Assembly: GCA_007922305.1 (NCBI GenBank)
Contig: ML677343.1
Coordinates: forward strand, 29,641,915-29,705,914
Reading direction: 5' to 3'
DNA from: Dermatemys mawii
Taxonomy: Eukaryota > Chordata > Testudines > Dermatemydidae
Length of the DNA: 64,000 nucleotides
Shown here: positions 10,255 through 21,603 of the stretch, one piece after another
How the letters are laid out: each line of letters opens with the position of its first letter
Numbering within the stretch: position 1 is the stretch's first letter
Made by a program: the position numbers and the translations under genes
The notes under the pieces: generated by a model
The model's input: only the letters and a program-made list of their open reading frames with translations
What the model was told of the DNA's origin: nothing
Database searches by the model: none

Positions 10255-10690
10255 TTTTAAACAATTTACACTCAAGAATTATTAAGCTGCATTTGGCAAA
10301 GTCCAGGTTTGACGTTTACCCATCCTGCATGTAGGAGCTGGTAGTTAAGAAACCCTTAAAGATCTAATGGGTTTTTAGGGAAGCACACAAACAATTAGAG
10401 AAAATCAGTTTCCTGTGTGTCCTGATCGTGGGTTGCATTGGGAGGAATTATTTATTAGAGAAGACTGTGAACAATCGCCAGTAACGTACACACGGAATCC
10501 TCCCTTCACACTGTCCTTGGCAAATAAGACTAAGCAGCAAAAACCTACACGCAGGCCTGGCTGCGAGTGAAGTGTACATAGCAGATAAGACCTAAGCTGA
10601 CAAGATGCATGAGTGACCCATGAGCTGTCAGCTTTAATTTGCTTGGGCAGAGGAGAGCCATTAATAATTCTTTAATGAAGGATGAAAAGT
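10255..10690. promoter_or_regulatory. Candidate conserved non-coding element (motif-dense)
   Basis: Unique-looking sequence without repeat signatures and with homeodomain-type words (ATTATTAAG near 10277, ACAATTAGAG near 10390, ATTAATAATTC near 10660, TTTAATTTG near 10633), GATA-like AGATAAGAC near 10582 and TGTCAGCTTTAA near 10626. The lack of decay into low-complexity sequence suggests constraint, but only a genome alignment can show it. Confidence 0.3.
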
Positions 10691-12094
10691 GCATATCTTG
10701 GAACTGAAAACAAGGGATACATTTCTTATCCAGAATGGAAAGAGGTCATTGTTTTTTGTTTTGGCCTTTTTAATAAAAAAAAAATCTATATTTAGCTTAA
10801 TTTTTCAGACACAGCCCATGGATTCCTGTACTAACAGCTGCTGTTCCCCTCCCCTCTTCAATTTATTGCAGTTAACGTTAGTGCTCAGGACAGTTTATGG
10901 AAAAAAACACCTGCTTTCCCTACTCCCAGAGCAATGATGGAATTTGCTCTGACTCTGGATTCTTAATAGCTCAGTTTAAACCAGTGGATGATTCATAACA
11001 CGGCTTTTGCACACATGCATTATGTTAGGAGCCTTGTCAGTTGCTATGCCCCATTGCTAGGACTGAGGCACACTCTTTGAAGGGAGCCCATTTATACACT
11101 TCACTTAGTTTACAACATGCCAGCTTGAAATGCTAGGAGTGGGGCTTAGGCAAGGTTGAGTTAAGGAGCGGGCCAGGCGAGGGAAGGCAGGACATGTGCA
11201 AGCCCTGTGTGAGGGAGACTAATGGAAAAGGTTAGTATCTTGCACTGAGTGAAGCATCATTTAATATAGGTCTTGCTATCTTATTAATGACAGCTCACCT
11301 GTTGCCCACCCTTGTTGTACCTAGGCCAGGCCCTGCTATAAGCCGTCCTTCCCCATCCCCCACCTGCATCTCTGCCGTTTCCTTGTCCTACTCTTTTTTT
11401 TTTTTAAAGCAGCACAGCATCTTGGCCCTTTGACATGGATTCCTGGCTCTGTTTCTGTCATTATAAAAGATTGTCTTTCCATGATCAAGCTTCCACTCAT
11501 GGCTGTTTGTCAAGAATGTTAAAAAAAAAAAAATCAAAATGGAAATTGTTGGCAATGAACAGTAGATAAAACCTGGACAGGATTCCAAACTCATATTTGA
11601 AAACTGATAGCCAGCACGCAAGGACCCCCCACACTGCAAACAGCTCTTTATAGATGCACCCAGCCCACTACGATAGTTCAAATGGAGGTTTTACCCCCCT
11701 CTTTTAGCGGCCTTAGATGATCTTTCTCTCCCCCCCAAAAAAAATAATTACATCACAGGAAAGAATATTTGTTGGCCCCTATGTATTTTTTTTTTAAGAG
11801 GGACTGGGAGAGAGTATGACTAATCCTGTAACCTTTCCTTTTAGTGTTTAATAGAACCTAAGCCTGTTTATAATAAAATGGAGTGATATTTTTCATCCTT
11901 CCAAATGGAACAAGGGTTATATAAACAAAGTAACCTCAGACACAGCAAACACCTGTTGAAGGAAATGGGCTTTTAAAGAAAAAAATATCAAGACCTTTTG
12001 TTGACTCATGGTCAAGTTCAAGTTGAAGTAGATGGCACAGCTTGATCAGGGGAGATGCTGATAGGCAAAGAATTAGCAAAATACCTATTTTTGC
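10691..12094. other. Intergenic DNA, no gene seen
   Basis: AT-rich with poly-T and poly-A runs (about 11393-11405, 11521-11533, 11788-11798). Open frames up to 97 codons (minus, 11388-11681) depend on these low-complexity runs and have no domain. Confidence 0.45.
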
Positions 12095-12570
12095 CTGATG
12101 ATCAGGCCAATGTACGACCTACCCTCACTAATAGCACAGGAATTCTATTCTATACCAATTTTCCATACTGAATCCGACCAGTTGTCCACCTACTCCAGTA
12201 TTCTGGCTCCAAGAGTGGTCAATGCCAGATGCCTCAGAGGAAGGTGCCAAGAAGCCCTAACGTGGGCATTTATCTATTAACCTATCATAGAGGTACTTCT
12301 TCCTGACTCCTCAACTGGAGTTTGGATTATGCCCTGACACATGAGGGCTTATGTTCCTTCCAAACTTTTGTGGTTTGGATTTGTTTTTATAAGATAATCT
12401 CAAGTTTACATTGTACATTTCTATGGGTAATCTATTTTTGAATCCCATAAGCTGTTTGGCCTTCATGATAGCTCGTTCCACAGACTAATTAGGCACTTGC
12501 TTAATAAAATTAAGAAGATACATTTGATTAATTATTAATGTCTTGGCTTTTAGAAGTGTAGGGAACCCAT
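12095..12570 (-). mobile_element. Old CR1 LINE 3' end, minus strand
   Basis: Reading on the minus strand the order runs from an AT-rich UTR to GCCTCTGAGGCATCTGGCAT and then a diverged form of the 'CAGAATACTGGAGTA ... CAGTATGG' end. On the plus strand the visible words are TGAATCCGACCAGTTGTCCA, CTCCAGTATTCTGGCTCC and ATGCCAGATGCCTCAGAGGA. These match the 3' untranslated end of CR1 LINEs. It is 5'-truncated with no coding part left and strongly diverged, hence old. Confidence 0.65.
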
Positions 12571-12724
12571 AGATCTCTTTACATTTCAATAGGAGCCTTT
12601 TGCACGCTTAGCATTTTTGAGCATCAGAGCTTTCAAGAAAAACAATTAAAGATGCTTTCTGGTGTAAACAGCAACAGAAAGAGCATCCAATATGCAAAGC
12701 CAAGTGCGGGATACAAAGGATCGG

Positions 12725-13085
12725 AAGAAGTTTAAGTTAAGGTTTGCGGTAGTTCTGGCTGAAAATTCTTTGTTGAAATTAATCTTCTTGTTTGCTTTCT
12801 GCAAAAACTTCAACTTGTCATGGAAAACCCAAAGCTTTTGAGGCCAAAGAGTTTCACCTTTTTAAATACAAAAATTAAAGCTTTCTGCAAAATATTTTGA
12901 GGAAAAGTCAGTTAATTTTTAAAAAAATTGTCAAAAACTTCCACAGGAGAACACCCCCACTTCCTTTCTCCCATTCTGACCAGATCTTGTTTACAGGATG
13001 AGTACTAGGTCTGGCTGGAAAATGGAAACATTTTACTGAAATTTTCTATCAGAAAAATGCTGTCAAATCATTTCCCAACCAACTC
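12725..13085. repeat. AT-rich GAAAATTTT foldback-like repeat, copy 1
   Basis: Built from words such as TGGCTGAAAATTC, CATGGAAAACCC, CTTTCTGCAAAATATTTTGA and CTGGCTGGAAAATGGAAAC. Similar blocks lie at 28690-28995 and 44795-45215. It appears to be two pieces abutting near 13000. Probably an old DNA transposon family; no coding capacity. Confidence 0.5.
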
Positions 13086-13092
13086 TGTGTAT

Positions 13093-13190
13093 CCTTATTA
13101 TTTGTTTGTACTGCCATAGTACCTAGGAGTGCCAGTCCCGTACTAATACTCCATTGTGTTAGGTGCTGTACAAACAGCAAACAAAAATAT
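13093..13190. repeat. Dispersed sauropsid repeat (GTGCTGTACAAACA family), copy 2
   Basis: TTATTATTTGTTTGTACTGC followed by CCATTGTGTTAGGTGCTGTA and CAAACAG: the same order as in copies at 244, 49451 and 55148, truncated at the right. It directly follows the AT-rich repeat ending near 13085. Confidence 0.65.
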
Positions 13191-14295
13191 TCCCCCTCCA
13201 ATCACAAGCTGGACCGAATCATTCTTATCAGTCCATATCTGCAGGGTCAAACCCATATATTTGGGTCGAACATCTGCCTGTTGACTGTATGGAAGGGAGA
13301 ATTCAGTCATCTCTTCAATACCATCCCCCTTTTCTGAGACCCTGTGGGTTACAAGATCCATGTGTTGGCAGTGCTTGCAGGAAAGCTTGCAATTCTATTA
13401 CCTCTCCTGCAGAGTCCCATTCGTGAGAGTGGGAAGTCCAGGGACATTCCCAGACCAGGCAGTCAGAAGGAGTTTTTAGGGAGCTCCCAGAGTCAGTGCA
13501 GAGACAAAAGATTTCCACACAGGGGGCTTTTTCCACATCCTCCACATTTTCTTGGATCTTGGACACCTGCTGGGTGTAGCCCCGCTGTATAACAGCAGCG
13601 GTGCCGCAAAGCCAAACTGAAGTGCATTTCATATAGTTCTGGAACTCCTTGTTGTTTTTGCCGATAGAGACTACCACTCTGAAACCTGTATTGAAACACA
13701 TTGTCTGCAGAAGCCTGATTCTTGCTAGTGCTATTAGTTTTTAACTTGGTAGTGCCAAAATCACTCAACAATAGGGCACTGCATTCTCCACGGCACGAGA
13801 TACTGCTGTGTTAGAGTTTTCCAGGAATGATCATTAACTGGCAAAGACGCTGCCTTTCCACTGACATCTCCAATTGCAAGTACTGGTCAAAAAGCATTCA
13901 TCAAAACAAAAAAGAAAACACTTCCTTCCTCCAGTAACAATAAATGATCCCTGGATGGCACTCTTACGGGTCCTTATGTGGAAGGTCCCAGAGTTTTGAT
14001 CCCAGAACCGCCCTCTGAGACTGACAAATCTTGGGATCCAGTCCCTTGATTCAGCTGAGCTTCACTAGATACATGAGCCACCTTTACTACTCTCTTGATC
14101 CTGGGGCCAACTGGAGGTTGGTGCAGCCTAAGGGCTGCTCTAAATTATGCCTGGCTACAACAGGTAATAAGAGACAGTTCTGGCAGCTGATGATTGCCTA
14201 AGCTGTGAAACAGAGTGGTGGAAAGCCAGCCATGTTAGTATTATCCTATTGGGGGATTCATCTGTACAAGGGGAATCCTCAGTTGGACATTTAGG
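13191..14295. other. Intergenic DNA, overlapping frames but no gene recognised
   Basis: A GC-moderate block with open frames on both strands (128 and 92 codons minus at 13315-13701 and 13493-13771; 87 and 82 codons plus). They overlap each other in different frames, none has a domain, and they are not bounded by convincing splice sites, so I do not call an exon. Could be an unrecognised old repeat. Confidence 0.35.
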
Positions 14296-14442
14296 GTCCA
14301 GAATCTGTCCCTCACGGGCTCCCAGAGCTCGGGCTCCAACCCAAGTCTAAATATCTGCACCACAATTAAGCAGTCCCGTAGCCCAAGCCCACTGACACAG
14401 CCAGCTGAGAGTGTTTAATCGCAGTGTAGACATACCCTATAG
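14296..14442. mobile_element. TATGTCTACACTGC-end MITE, partial copy
   Basis: The right end reads GCAGTGTAGACATACCCTAT, the inverted form of the ATAGGGTATGTCTACACTGC end of this family. GAGCTCGGGCTCCAACCC and CCCAAGCC words inside match the copies at 19895-20480 and 51552-51828. The left end is missing or degraded. Confidence 0.6.
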
Positions 14443-17400
14443 TGTCTGGACACCACAGTAATGGGCATATTAGTTTTGATGGTATAAAAAGCAAGTGCAG
14501 ACTTTTCAGAATGAAAACAGGCAAGGAGCCTGCATTTCCTCCTAGTTCTCCAGAAGCTTGTTTTTCCAGGAGCTCTGATGTCATTTTCAGAGCTTGCACC
14601 AACTTTAAAGAAATATTTTGGAATATTATGATTCAGCTTCATTATCCTTGAAAAAAAGGAATATCTGTTCCAGCAAAGAGTGGACCAGGTCAATCAGGAT
14701 TGCTCCATTGAAACCGATGAACATATGCCAATTCTCCCCAGCTGCAGATCGGACCCTGTATTTTTATAGCTCATGTTTCTGTTTATAGTGGGCCTCTTTT
14801 ACCGAGAATGAGAGACACGCTGGTAAAGTACAAGATACTTATTTGTAAGATGCCCGAGAAGAAAAATACTTTATCCCAGCTGACACACTGACATCACAGG
14901 GCCTGTGAAAACTGGAAGCACTGCTGATAGCGCACAAAGGAAAACCTTGTCTTCTGATGCATGTGTAGTTTTAATTCTTTTTAAACGTTTGTTACAAATA
15001 TTTGTTCACCTGTAATTAGAGAGGCCAGTTTGCTTTGGCTAACTGTCCAGGGTTCTGTAAGGCTGCTTTGACAGGTTGTGCGTAATGTCATGTTCCATAT
15101 TTTAATCCATGTTCCAAATCTGGAAATGCGAAGTGGCGGGGGAGGGAGATCTGCTCTGGAGAAAGATGTTCTTTTTTAGTTGTAACTGAATTGCACTCCC
15201 ATGTTTGTAACTTGGCCCTAGAGCAGATTTATGGGCTGATTTTCATAGCCCTTTGGCCTTAGTGGGAGCACATATTGCTGAAAAAACTCTGAAAATCAGT
15301 TCTCTAAAGCCCTAATGCAGCAGGATCTCGACATATAGAAACACATACATAAAATCAGTGTCAGTATTAAGTACTGTGGTCAGATATTGTACCTCAGGCT
15401 ACCAAATGCCTATAACAAATTCCACAGTATGCCACAATGGCTGCTGTCCACATTATCTGCCTACAATACCTTGTTGACACAGTCATGTGAGAAATACATG
15501 GGGTTTCGCTCTGTAAATATAATAATTGACCAGGATAACATTGATAATATGCTCAGCCTATGTAAATCATAGAAATAAGAGATGGAAAAGAGCTATTAGA
15601 TCCAATTCCTGCCAATGGAAGAATGCCCCCTCTCTGCAAACAGAGACAGACTCTAATGGGGATTCTGATTGGTGGCTGAACTTCCCTCTTGCAAGGGACT
15701 ATGATGTACAAACTCCTGGGGATATAGGATTTGCAAAGCACAGTGTACTCCTGCCAAGCCTTGTCTAGAACATACGCTAACTATGCATTTCAGCTATGAA
15801 TTCATAGGCCCTTAAAACCCCTGAGATTGGAGGTACAGCATCTATCTGAATTTGTCTGCTCTCCAATCAACAACAGTTATTTGCATGTTGCTCTCCGGGT
15901 TGGTGTCCAATATCCTTATTGTGTAGTACATTTAAGTCCATAGCCGCTCCATTTTATTTGTCCCAGAACATTGTGTCCGTCTTTTTGAAGAGGGTCGAGC
16001 TGCTAGACTTTTCTCGTTTTCTTGAAATCTAAATTTTCACCTTAAAAGCCTTGAATAAGCCTTTGGCCGCTCATTATTTGGAAACATATTCAGCTACTTC
16101 ATAGAGTTCCAGTAATGATTAGGCACCACCTCACTATAGTGATTCATCTTCCTATCCAGAGCCATACATATCCACTACAAACACACCCCCGCAGCTTAGT
16201 ACTCAATCATTTGTCTCATCAGAAGTATAGAGAGGCCAGAACCAAAAATCACCAGATCTGAGCCCAGAGTCACATCCAGGTCTGGATGCCAGTTCTCATC
16301 TTAAGCCTCTCTAGAATGGGCCAAATCTAAACACCAGATGCCTGATTCTTGGCACTATACAGCCAGCTTTATGCTATTCTTGCACAACAAAAGCAGCTGG
16401 AAAATCAGTTAAACCACCTCCCTCAAGGATTCTCCGATTTCAGTGGCAGGGTGTCAGCAAATCAGTTCTTTGCTACCCACCCGCTTGGCCCCATGCTACA
16501 GGAAGTTCTCAGGAGAAATGTGGTATGACAGGACCTCGCTGCACCTCAGGAATCCCTGCCTGCTGGAATAGATCCTTGGGGTCATGGACAGTAATATCAT
16601 TGGATCTGGATGTTAAAACACCACGTTCAGTGATGTTTGGATCAATCCATTACGGAGATACACGACCAGATTCTGATCTCACTCACTCTGGTTTTACAAA
16701 AGTGTAAATTCCACGGACATTAAGGGAGTTGTTCCTGATTGCCACTGGGACAAGTGAGAACAGAATCATGCCCATGAATTTGGGTCTGGATAAGGGAGGT
16801 CAGATCCAGGTTGTTGGATTGGCCCTCCCTGTAACTAAGATCTAACACTCTTAGTGTTAACATTTGGCTTCGATATCCACACATTTCCTTCCTTTTCATG
16901 ATCCATCCAAGCATCCCTGGTTTGGTTTAGAAGCATTCCACACCTGATACCCATCAGTTTTGCATGCGCACACACTAAAGATTGTCTCCTGAGTTCTTTG
17001 GCTGCTTCTTGTCTACATGTTGGCACAGAAGTCTAATCTCCACCAGCTGTTTCCAGTTCTGAACACATCCTCAGATTTCTAGACTCTCCAGATAACATGG
17101 GAGCTTTTTCACTACATTGGAGCCTTATGTTTTAATACTTGCATTGTATTTTATTGCAAATATCCTTAACTACCCCTTTATCAAGTCAGTAGGAACTAAG
17201 CATGCCCAGGACCTCACAGGCCTGGCCCTTGAGTATGTAAGCACTCATGTGCAATATTCCAGAGCTTTGAAAAGAATGCAAAGTTGGCTAAACATACTAA
17301 TTTGCTACTAATTAGAGCCTACTGTACATGTTTAAATCAACCTTTTCAGTTTGATGCAAATCAGTCCCAGATTTGTATGAACCCCAGAGGGAAGTACTAA

Positions 17401-17549
17401 CTTTTAAATGTTTAGAACCAAACAGGATCATGAATTTTTAGTTAAATGAATAAGGTAACATTCTTCCATGCTGCCTGCTGCAAGTAAGCAGCGGACAGTG
17501 TGTTCACTGCCCTTGGGCTGGGCTTGACACAGTTAGCTGTATTTCATTG
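14443..17549. other. Intergenic DNA with one small foldback, no gene seen
   Basis: About 3 kb of unique-looking sequence. One foldback with perfect 10-bp arms (CTGATTTTCA at 15236-15245, TGAAAATCAG at 15290-15299) is a fragment of a palindromic MITE. Open frames are 92 codons or fewer on opposing strands and unremarkable. No promoter or exon signal is convincing. Confidence 0.4.
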
Positions 17550-18108
17550 ACTTAAGAAGAGCCGTATTGGTTCAGACCAAAGGTCCATCCAGCCCAGTAT
17601 CCTGTCTGCTGACAGTGGGCAATGCCAGGTGCTCCGGAGTGAGTGAACCTAGCAAGTAATGATCAAATGATCTCTCTTCTGCCACCTATCACCACCCTCT
17701 GACAAACAGAGGCAAGGGACATCATTCCTTATTTATCCTGGTCATTAATGGGCTTAACTTCCATGAATTTATTCAGTTCTTTTTTATAGTCCTAGCCTTC
17801 ACAACCTCCTCAGGCAAGGAGTTCCACAAGTTGACTGTGGGCTGTGTGAAGAAGATCTTCTTTTTATTTGTTTTAAACCTGCTGTTCATTAATTTCATTT
17901 GGTGGCCCCTAGTTCTTATATAATGAGAACAAGTAAATAACTTTTCCTGATTCACTTTCTCCACACCACTCATGATTTTATAGACCTCTATCATATCCCC
18001 CCTTAGTCTCCCCTTTTCCAAGCTGAAAAGTCCTAGCCTCTTTAATCTCTCATCAGATGGGACCTGTTCCAAACCCCTAATCGTTTTAGTTGTCCTTCAA
18101 TAGGGTTA
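17550..18108 (-). mobile_element. CR1 LINE 3' end with ORF2 C-terminus, minus strand
   Basis: A 99-codon open frame on the minus strand (17773-18072) carries the C-terminal CR1 ORF2 signature: [20 protein letters not shown], then [24 protein letters not shown] and [12 protein letters not shown]. This part follows the reverse-transcriptase domain. Downstream on the minus strand is the 3'UTR with GACAGGATACTGGGCTGGAT and ATGGACCTTTGGTCTGAACC. The element is 5'-truncated, as most CR1 copies are. The frame has no stops within this part, so it is younger than the other CR1 pieces here, but with the rest of ORF2 missing it is dead. Confidence 0.93.
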
Positions 18109-18539
18109 TTCATTGTGTTAAACTCTACACCCCTGTAATGTTTCCACAATTGTGTCCCCAAAATGGTCAGCTCAAGCATTAAGGGCTGGTGGCCCAATTC
18201 TGTAAATCATTACACAAGCGGTCCTGTGGAACGGTTTACAGACTATCTTATCATATAAATCTTCCTGGTTCCATTGAAGTCAACTAGTCAGATCCTTAGG
18301 CTCTGTACACTGTCGTAGCGCCATTGAAGTTAATAGAGCTCCAGTGATGTATTCCAGCTGAAGAGCCAGCCAAACAGCTCTTGGTCACTGAAGTCAATGG
18401 GAATAATGACTTTAGGCTGACCTCACAACAGTTAAGGAACAAGCTGTTTTCTTGTCATTTGTAACTTCAATGAGAGTGTTTGTGGCTGTGAGGACTACTC
18501 CCAGCAGTAAGTGTTTGCAAGCTCGGGTCCTAGAAGTTT

Positions 18540-18740
18540 TGAGTGTCTGACAATAATGTTATTATAACTGTTAATTGCTTTTTTCCAGTAATTTTTAACA
18601 TTTCATAATTCCTCAGCTTGTCTGAGCAGCTGGATTCCTCTCTAATTAGAAACCAGCTGTAATGGAAAAACCAGGCATTTCCTGGAATTTAAATGATCAG
18701 CTTTCTACCAATCAGAATCAAGATCCTAGTCCCACAGCTT
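18540..18740. promoter_or_regulatory. Candidate conserved non-coding element (homeodomain and E-box words)
   Basis: TAATTAG at 18643-18649 lies between two CAGCTG E-boxes (18627-18632 and 18654-18659), with TTATAACTGTTAATTGC near 18560 and GGAATTTAAATGATCAG further on. No repeat signature. Candidate enhancer by motif clustering only. Confidence 0.3.
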
Positions 18741-18989
18741 CATAAAATACACTGGAGAAAGTTACAGAAATGTGCTGGACAACTATGAGAAGAAAGGTTT
18801 TCTGACAACTTTGCTCTCTAGCACTTAGATGCAAGGTTTCCGAGGCATTCATATGCATAGTTAACACACTAAGTTTCCTCTCTTTTAATATGAATTATTA
18901 CCCTCTATCATTCACTGACTAATTTTAATTCAACATTTTTAAAGGTAGCATCTTTTAAGTACTTTGTGTGAGGCATAAATAGCAGTTAG

Positions 18990-19195
18990 ATAATAACACC
19001 TAGCTCTTATATAGCTTTTTTTATCACTAGTCTCACAGCACCCTATAAAGGAAGTCAATATCATTATTTCCATTTTACAGATGGAGAAACTGAGGTTCAG
19101 GGAGGGAACTGCCCAAGGTCACCCAGCAGCTAGGTTAGGTATAGAATCTCTGGACCCTCCATCTTGAACTCCATCCAATAGGCCACACTGCCTTA
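18990..19195 (-). repeat. MIR/CORE-SINE fragment, minus strand
   Basis: Plus-strand words CATTTTACAGATGGAGAAAC, TGAGGTTCAGGGAGGGAACT and GCCCAAGGTCACCCAGCAGC are the complement of the MIR core (GTGACCTTGGGCAAGTCAC, TGCCTCAGTTTCC). About 200 bp remain, including the ends in diverged form. Confidence 0.85.
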
Positions 19196-19894
19196 ACACC
19201 TAATTCTCCTTTGTGCCTTTGGGAACCACTCCCACTATTCATAATTAATATGTAATTGACACAAATGAATCCTTTCCTAATCTATTGCTACAAGATGTGT
19301 TATAAACATATTGCCATTTATAAAAAGTGGCTGTAATATTTTAGGGAATACAGTACTCCAGTGTCCAGATTCCGTTGGTAAAGGAGGTTTAAATTCTCAT
19401 CCCATGCCCTCCACGCACAAGCAAAATAATAAATAGGCTTTGGGTCATCCCAAATGCTTTGGAGGGTGATAGAGTGCCCAGGAAACTATGAGGAGAACCT
19501 CACTGAGTTTCCTCCTAATTATCGTCTTGGGCCTCAAATTGGAGCAACACAGAATGATATGATATACCAGCACATCTTCTGAGATGTTATCATTTGCGCC
19601 AGAATCCAAATTTACTTTAAAAAATAAAATAGGACATAAGTCACTAGCCTTTATGGTGGGGGGTGGGGGAACCTTCAAAATTTGAACCAACTGTAAGTAA
19701 TACAGTGAAGTCTACAGAGACTAAAGCAATAACTCAAAAAAGTTTGCTCTACTGACTGGGGAAGTTCAAAGTGTTAATTCAGATGATAACAATGTGGAAT
19801 TTAAATTAACTATTTCACTGATGGTCAAAGCATGTAAGATAGGCAAGGGACAATTGTATTCTGAAGATCAGCACAACCTGTTATAAGCAACAGC
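19196..19894. other. Intergenic DNA, no gene seen
   Basis: AT-rich unique sequence. A G-rich tract near 19657-19671 (GGGGGGTGGGGG). No feature recognised. Confidence 0.4.
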
Positions 19895-20480
19895 TCACTT
19901 TGGGTACAGCTACTCTGCATTAAAAAAAATAAACCCAAGTCTCATAGTCTGGGTCTATTGACTCGGGCCCCCAGAGATATAAATTGTAGTGTAGATCAGG
20001 GGTTGGCAACCTTTCAGAAGTGGTGTGCCGAGTCTTCATTTATTCCCTCTAATTGAAGGTTTCGCGTGCCAGTCATACATTTTAACATTTTTAGAAGGTC
20101 TCTTTCTATAAGTCTATAATATAGAACTAAACTATTGTTGCATGTCAAGTAAATAAGGTTTTTAAAATGTTTAAGAAGCTTCATTTAAAATTAAATTAAA
20201 ATGCAGAGCCCCCTGGAGTGGTGGCCAGGACCAAGGCAGTGTGAGTGCCACTGAAAATCAGCTCGCGTGCCGCCTTCGGCACCCGTGCCATAGGTTGCCT
20301 ACCCCTGGTGTAGATGCTCGGGTTTGGGCTGGAGCCTGGACTCTGAAACCCCATATAAGGGGAGGGTCTCAGATCCAGCCCAAACCTGAATGTCCACACT
20401 GCAATTTTTAGCCCTGCAGCTTGACTTAGCTGACCCAGGCCAGCCATGGGTCTTTTATCGCAGTATAGATGTAACCTTTG
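19895..20480. mobile_element. Older MITE, TGGGTACAGCTACTCTGC end, split by a nested hAT MITE
   Basis: The left part (to 19996) carries CCCAAGTCTCATAGTCTGGG and GACTCGGGCCCCCAG; the right part (from 20316) carries GCTCGGGTTTGGGCTGGAGC, CCAGGCCAGCCATGGGTC and a degraded end CGCAGTATAGATGTAACC. These words match the TATGTCTACACTGC-end family at 51552-51828 and 14296-14442. A 311-bp hAT-type element interrupts it at 19997-20307. Confidence 0.7.
19997..20307 (+). mobile_element. hAT-type MITE with perfect 8-bp target duplication, copy 1
   Basis: Starts CAGGGGTTGGCAACC and ends GGTTGCCTACCCCTG, inverted termini of about 15 bases with few differences. The target word GTGTAGAT is duplicated exactly on both sides (19989-19996 and 20308-20315), the 8-bp size expected for the hAT superfamily. 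311 bp, no transposase, so it was moved in trans. The perfect duplication implies a relatively young insertion. A reverse-orientation copy lies at 29060-29374. Confidence 0.92.
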
Positions 20481-20767
20481 GCACCAAGGGTAATTAGCAC
20501 TTGAGAGAGAGTATCACTACTTATTTCTTACTCGAGTCAAGCAGGTGCTAAATGCAAGAAACTTAGCAGAGTCCAGAAGATCATCTGAGCCACACTGAGA
20601 GGAAGCCAGCCCAAGGACCTAAGTCAATTATTATTTTTTTACGTGCATTGCAGTAGCAGGTAAGGGCACCAATCAGGGATCAAGGCCCAGTTTCGCTAGA
20701 CCCTATACCAACACATAACAAAGAGCCCCAAAGACCTTATCATATAAAAGGAAGACTTCTACCCATA
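20481..20767. other. Intergenic DNA, no gene seen
   Basis: Unique sequence with a T-run near 20632. Nothing recognised. Confidence 0.4.
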
Positions 20768-20771
20768 GTGA

Positions 20772-20817
20772 TAGAAGAAAGAGAGAGAGAAAGAGAAAGA
20801 AAGAGAGAGAGAAAGAA

Positions 20818-20850
<33 letters not shown>

Positions 20851-20874
20851 AAGAGAAAGAGAAAGAAAGAAAGA
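20772..20874 (+). repeat. GA/GAAA microsatellite, pure purine tract of about 100 bp
   Basis: Unbroken run of G and A only, alternating GA and GAAA units. The predicted lysine/arginine/glutamate-rich peptide on the plus strand and phenylalanine/serine/leucine-rich peptide on the minus strand come from this repeat and are not genes. Confidence 0.97.
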
Positions 20875-21603
20875 GCACATGCAGAAATTTTCCACGTGGT
20901 TGAAAAAAAACTTGTCAAGTAATTTAAATAGAAATGTTATTCCTAATACTTATTTCAAGATTTGTAAATTTGGACGTAACTCACCCATGAACCCACAGCA
21001 AATGAACCTTGTGTTAAAGCCCCAAGGGTAAACAGAATTTTTTTTTTTAAGCAAAGCACAAATTCATTGTAAAATCACAAGTAGCACATTTGAATCTAGG
21101 GGTAGAGGAAGCAACTTTTCAGAAAGATATCTTTGAATCCTTTTCACTCCATCTGCTAGCTAGCAGTTTTATATGGCACACAGGAGAACATATTTCAACT
21201 TGTTAAATTTTACATAGCAGAACGTATTGGAACATATTTATCACAATCTACCATTCTGAGCTAAATCCAAAACCAGTTATTAGCTCTTAAAGGGCACACA
21301 AAGATTTTGGATAAAAAAGGAAGGTTAAACAGAGATGTCTGTTTTTCATAATTGCACAGTGCTCCCAAGACAGCGGTTCAGCCATCTTGAAAATCAATGT
21401 TTTGATGACCTTTGAACCCTCTTTTCCTGTTGAGTGTCTCTCCTACAGGTTGCTCCCCAGGATGAAAACAATAAAAGCAAATATATAACAGTAAAGGCCT
21501 GAGGTTAATGTCTTTAACAAGATAATGTTACTTGAGGGAACTGTAAACCAAATCATTCCTAAATTCCATTTGTTCTTTGCAATTCAGGGTACATTAGGAA
21601 ACC
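20875..21603. other. Intergenic DNA, no gene seen
   Basis: AT-rich unique sequence, no repeat or exon recognised. Confidence 0.4.

Noticed and set aside
13315..13771. 128- and 92-codon minus-strand frames
   Set aside because: They overlap in different frames, with competing plus-strand frames, no domain and no clear splice sites.
20703..21031. Arg/Lys/Glu-rich 87-codon frame (plus) and Phe/Ser/Leu-rich 71-codon frame (minus)
   Set aside because: Both are translations of the GA/GAAA microsatellite.
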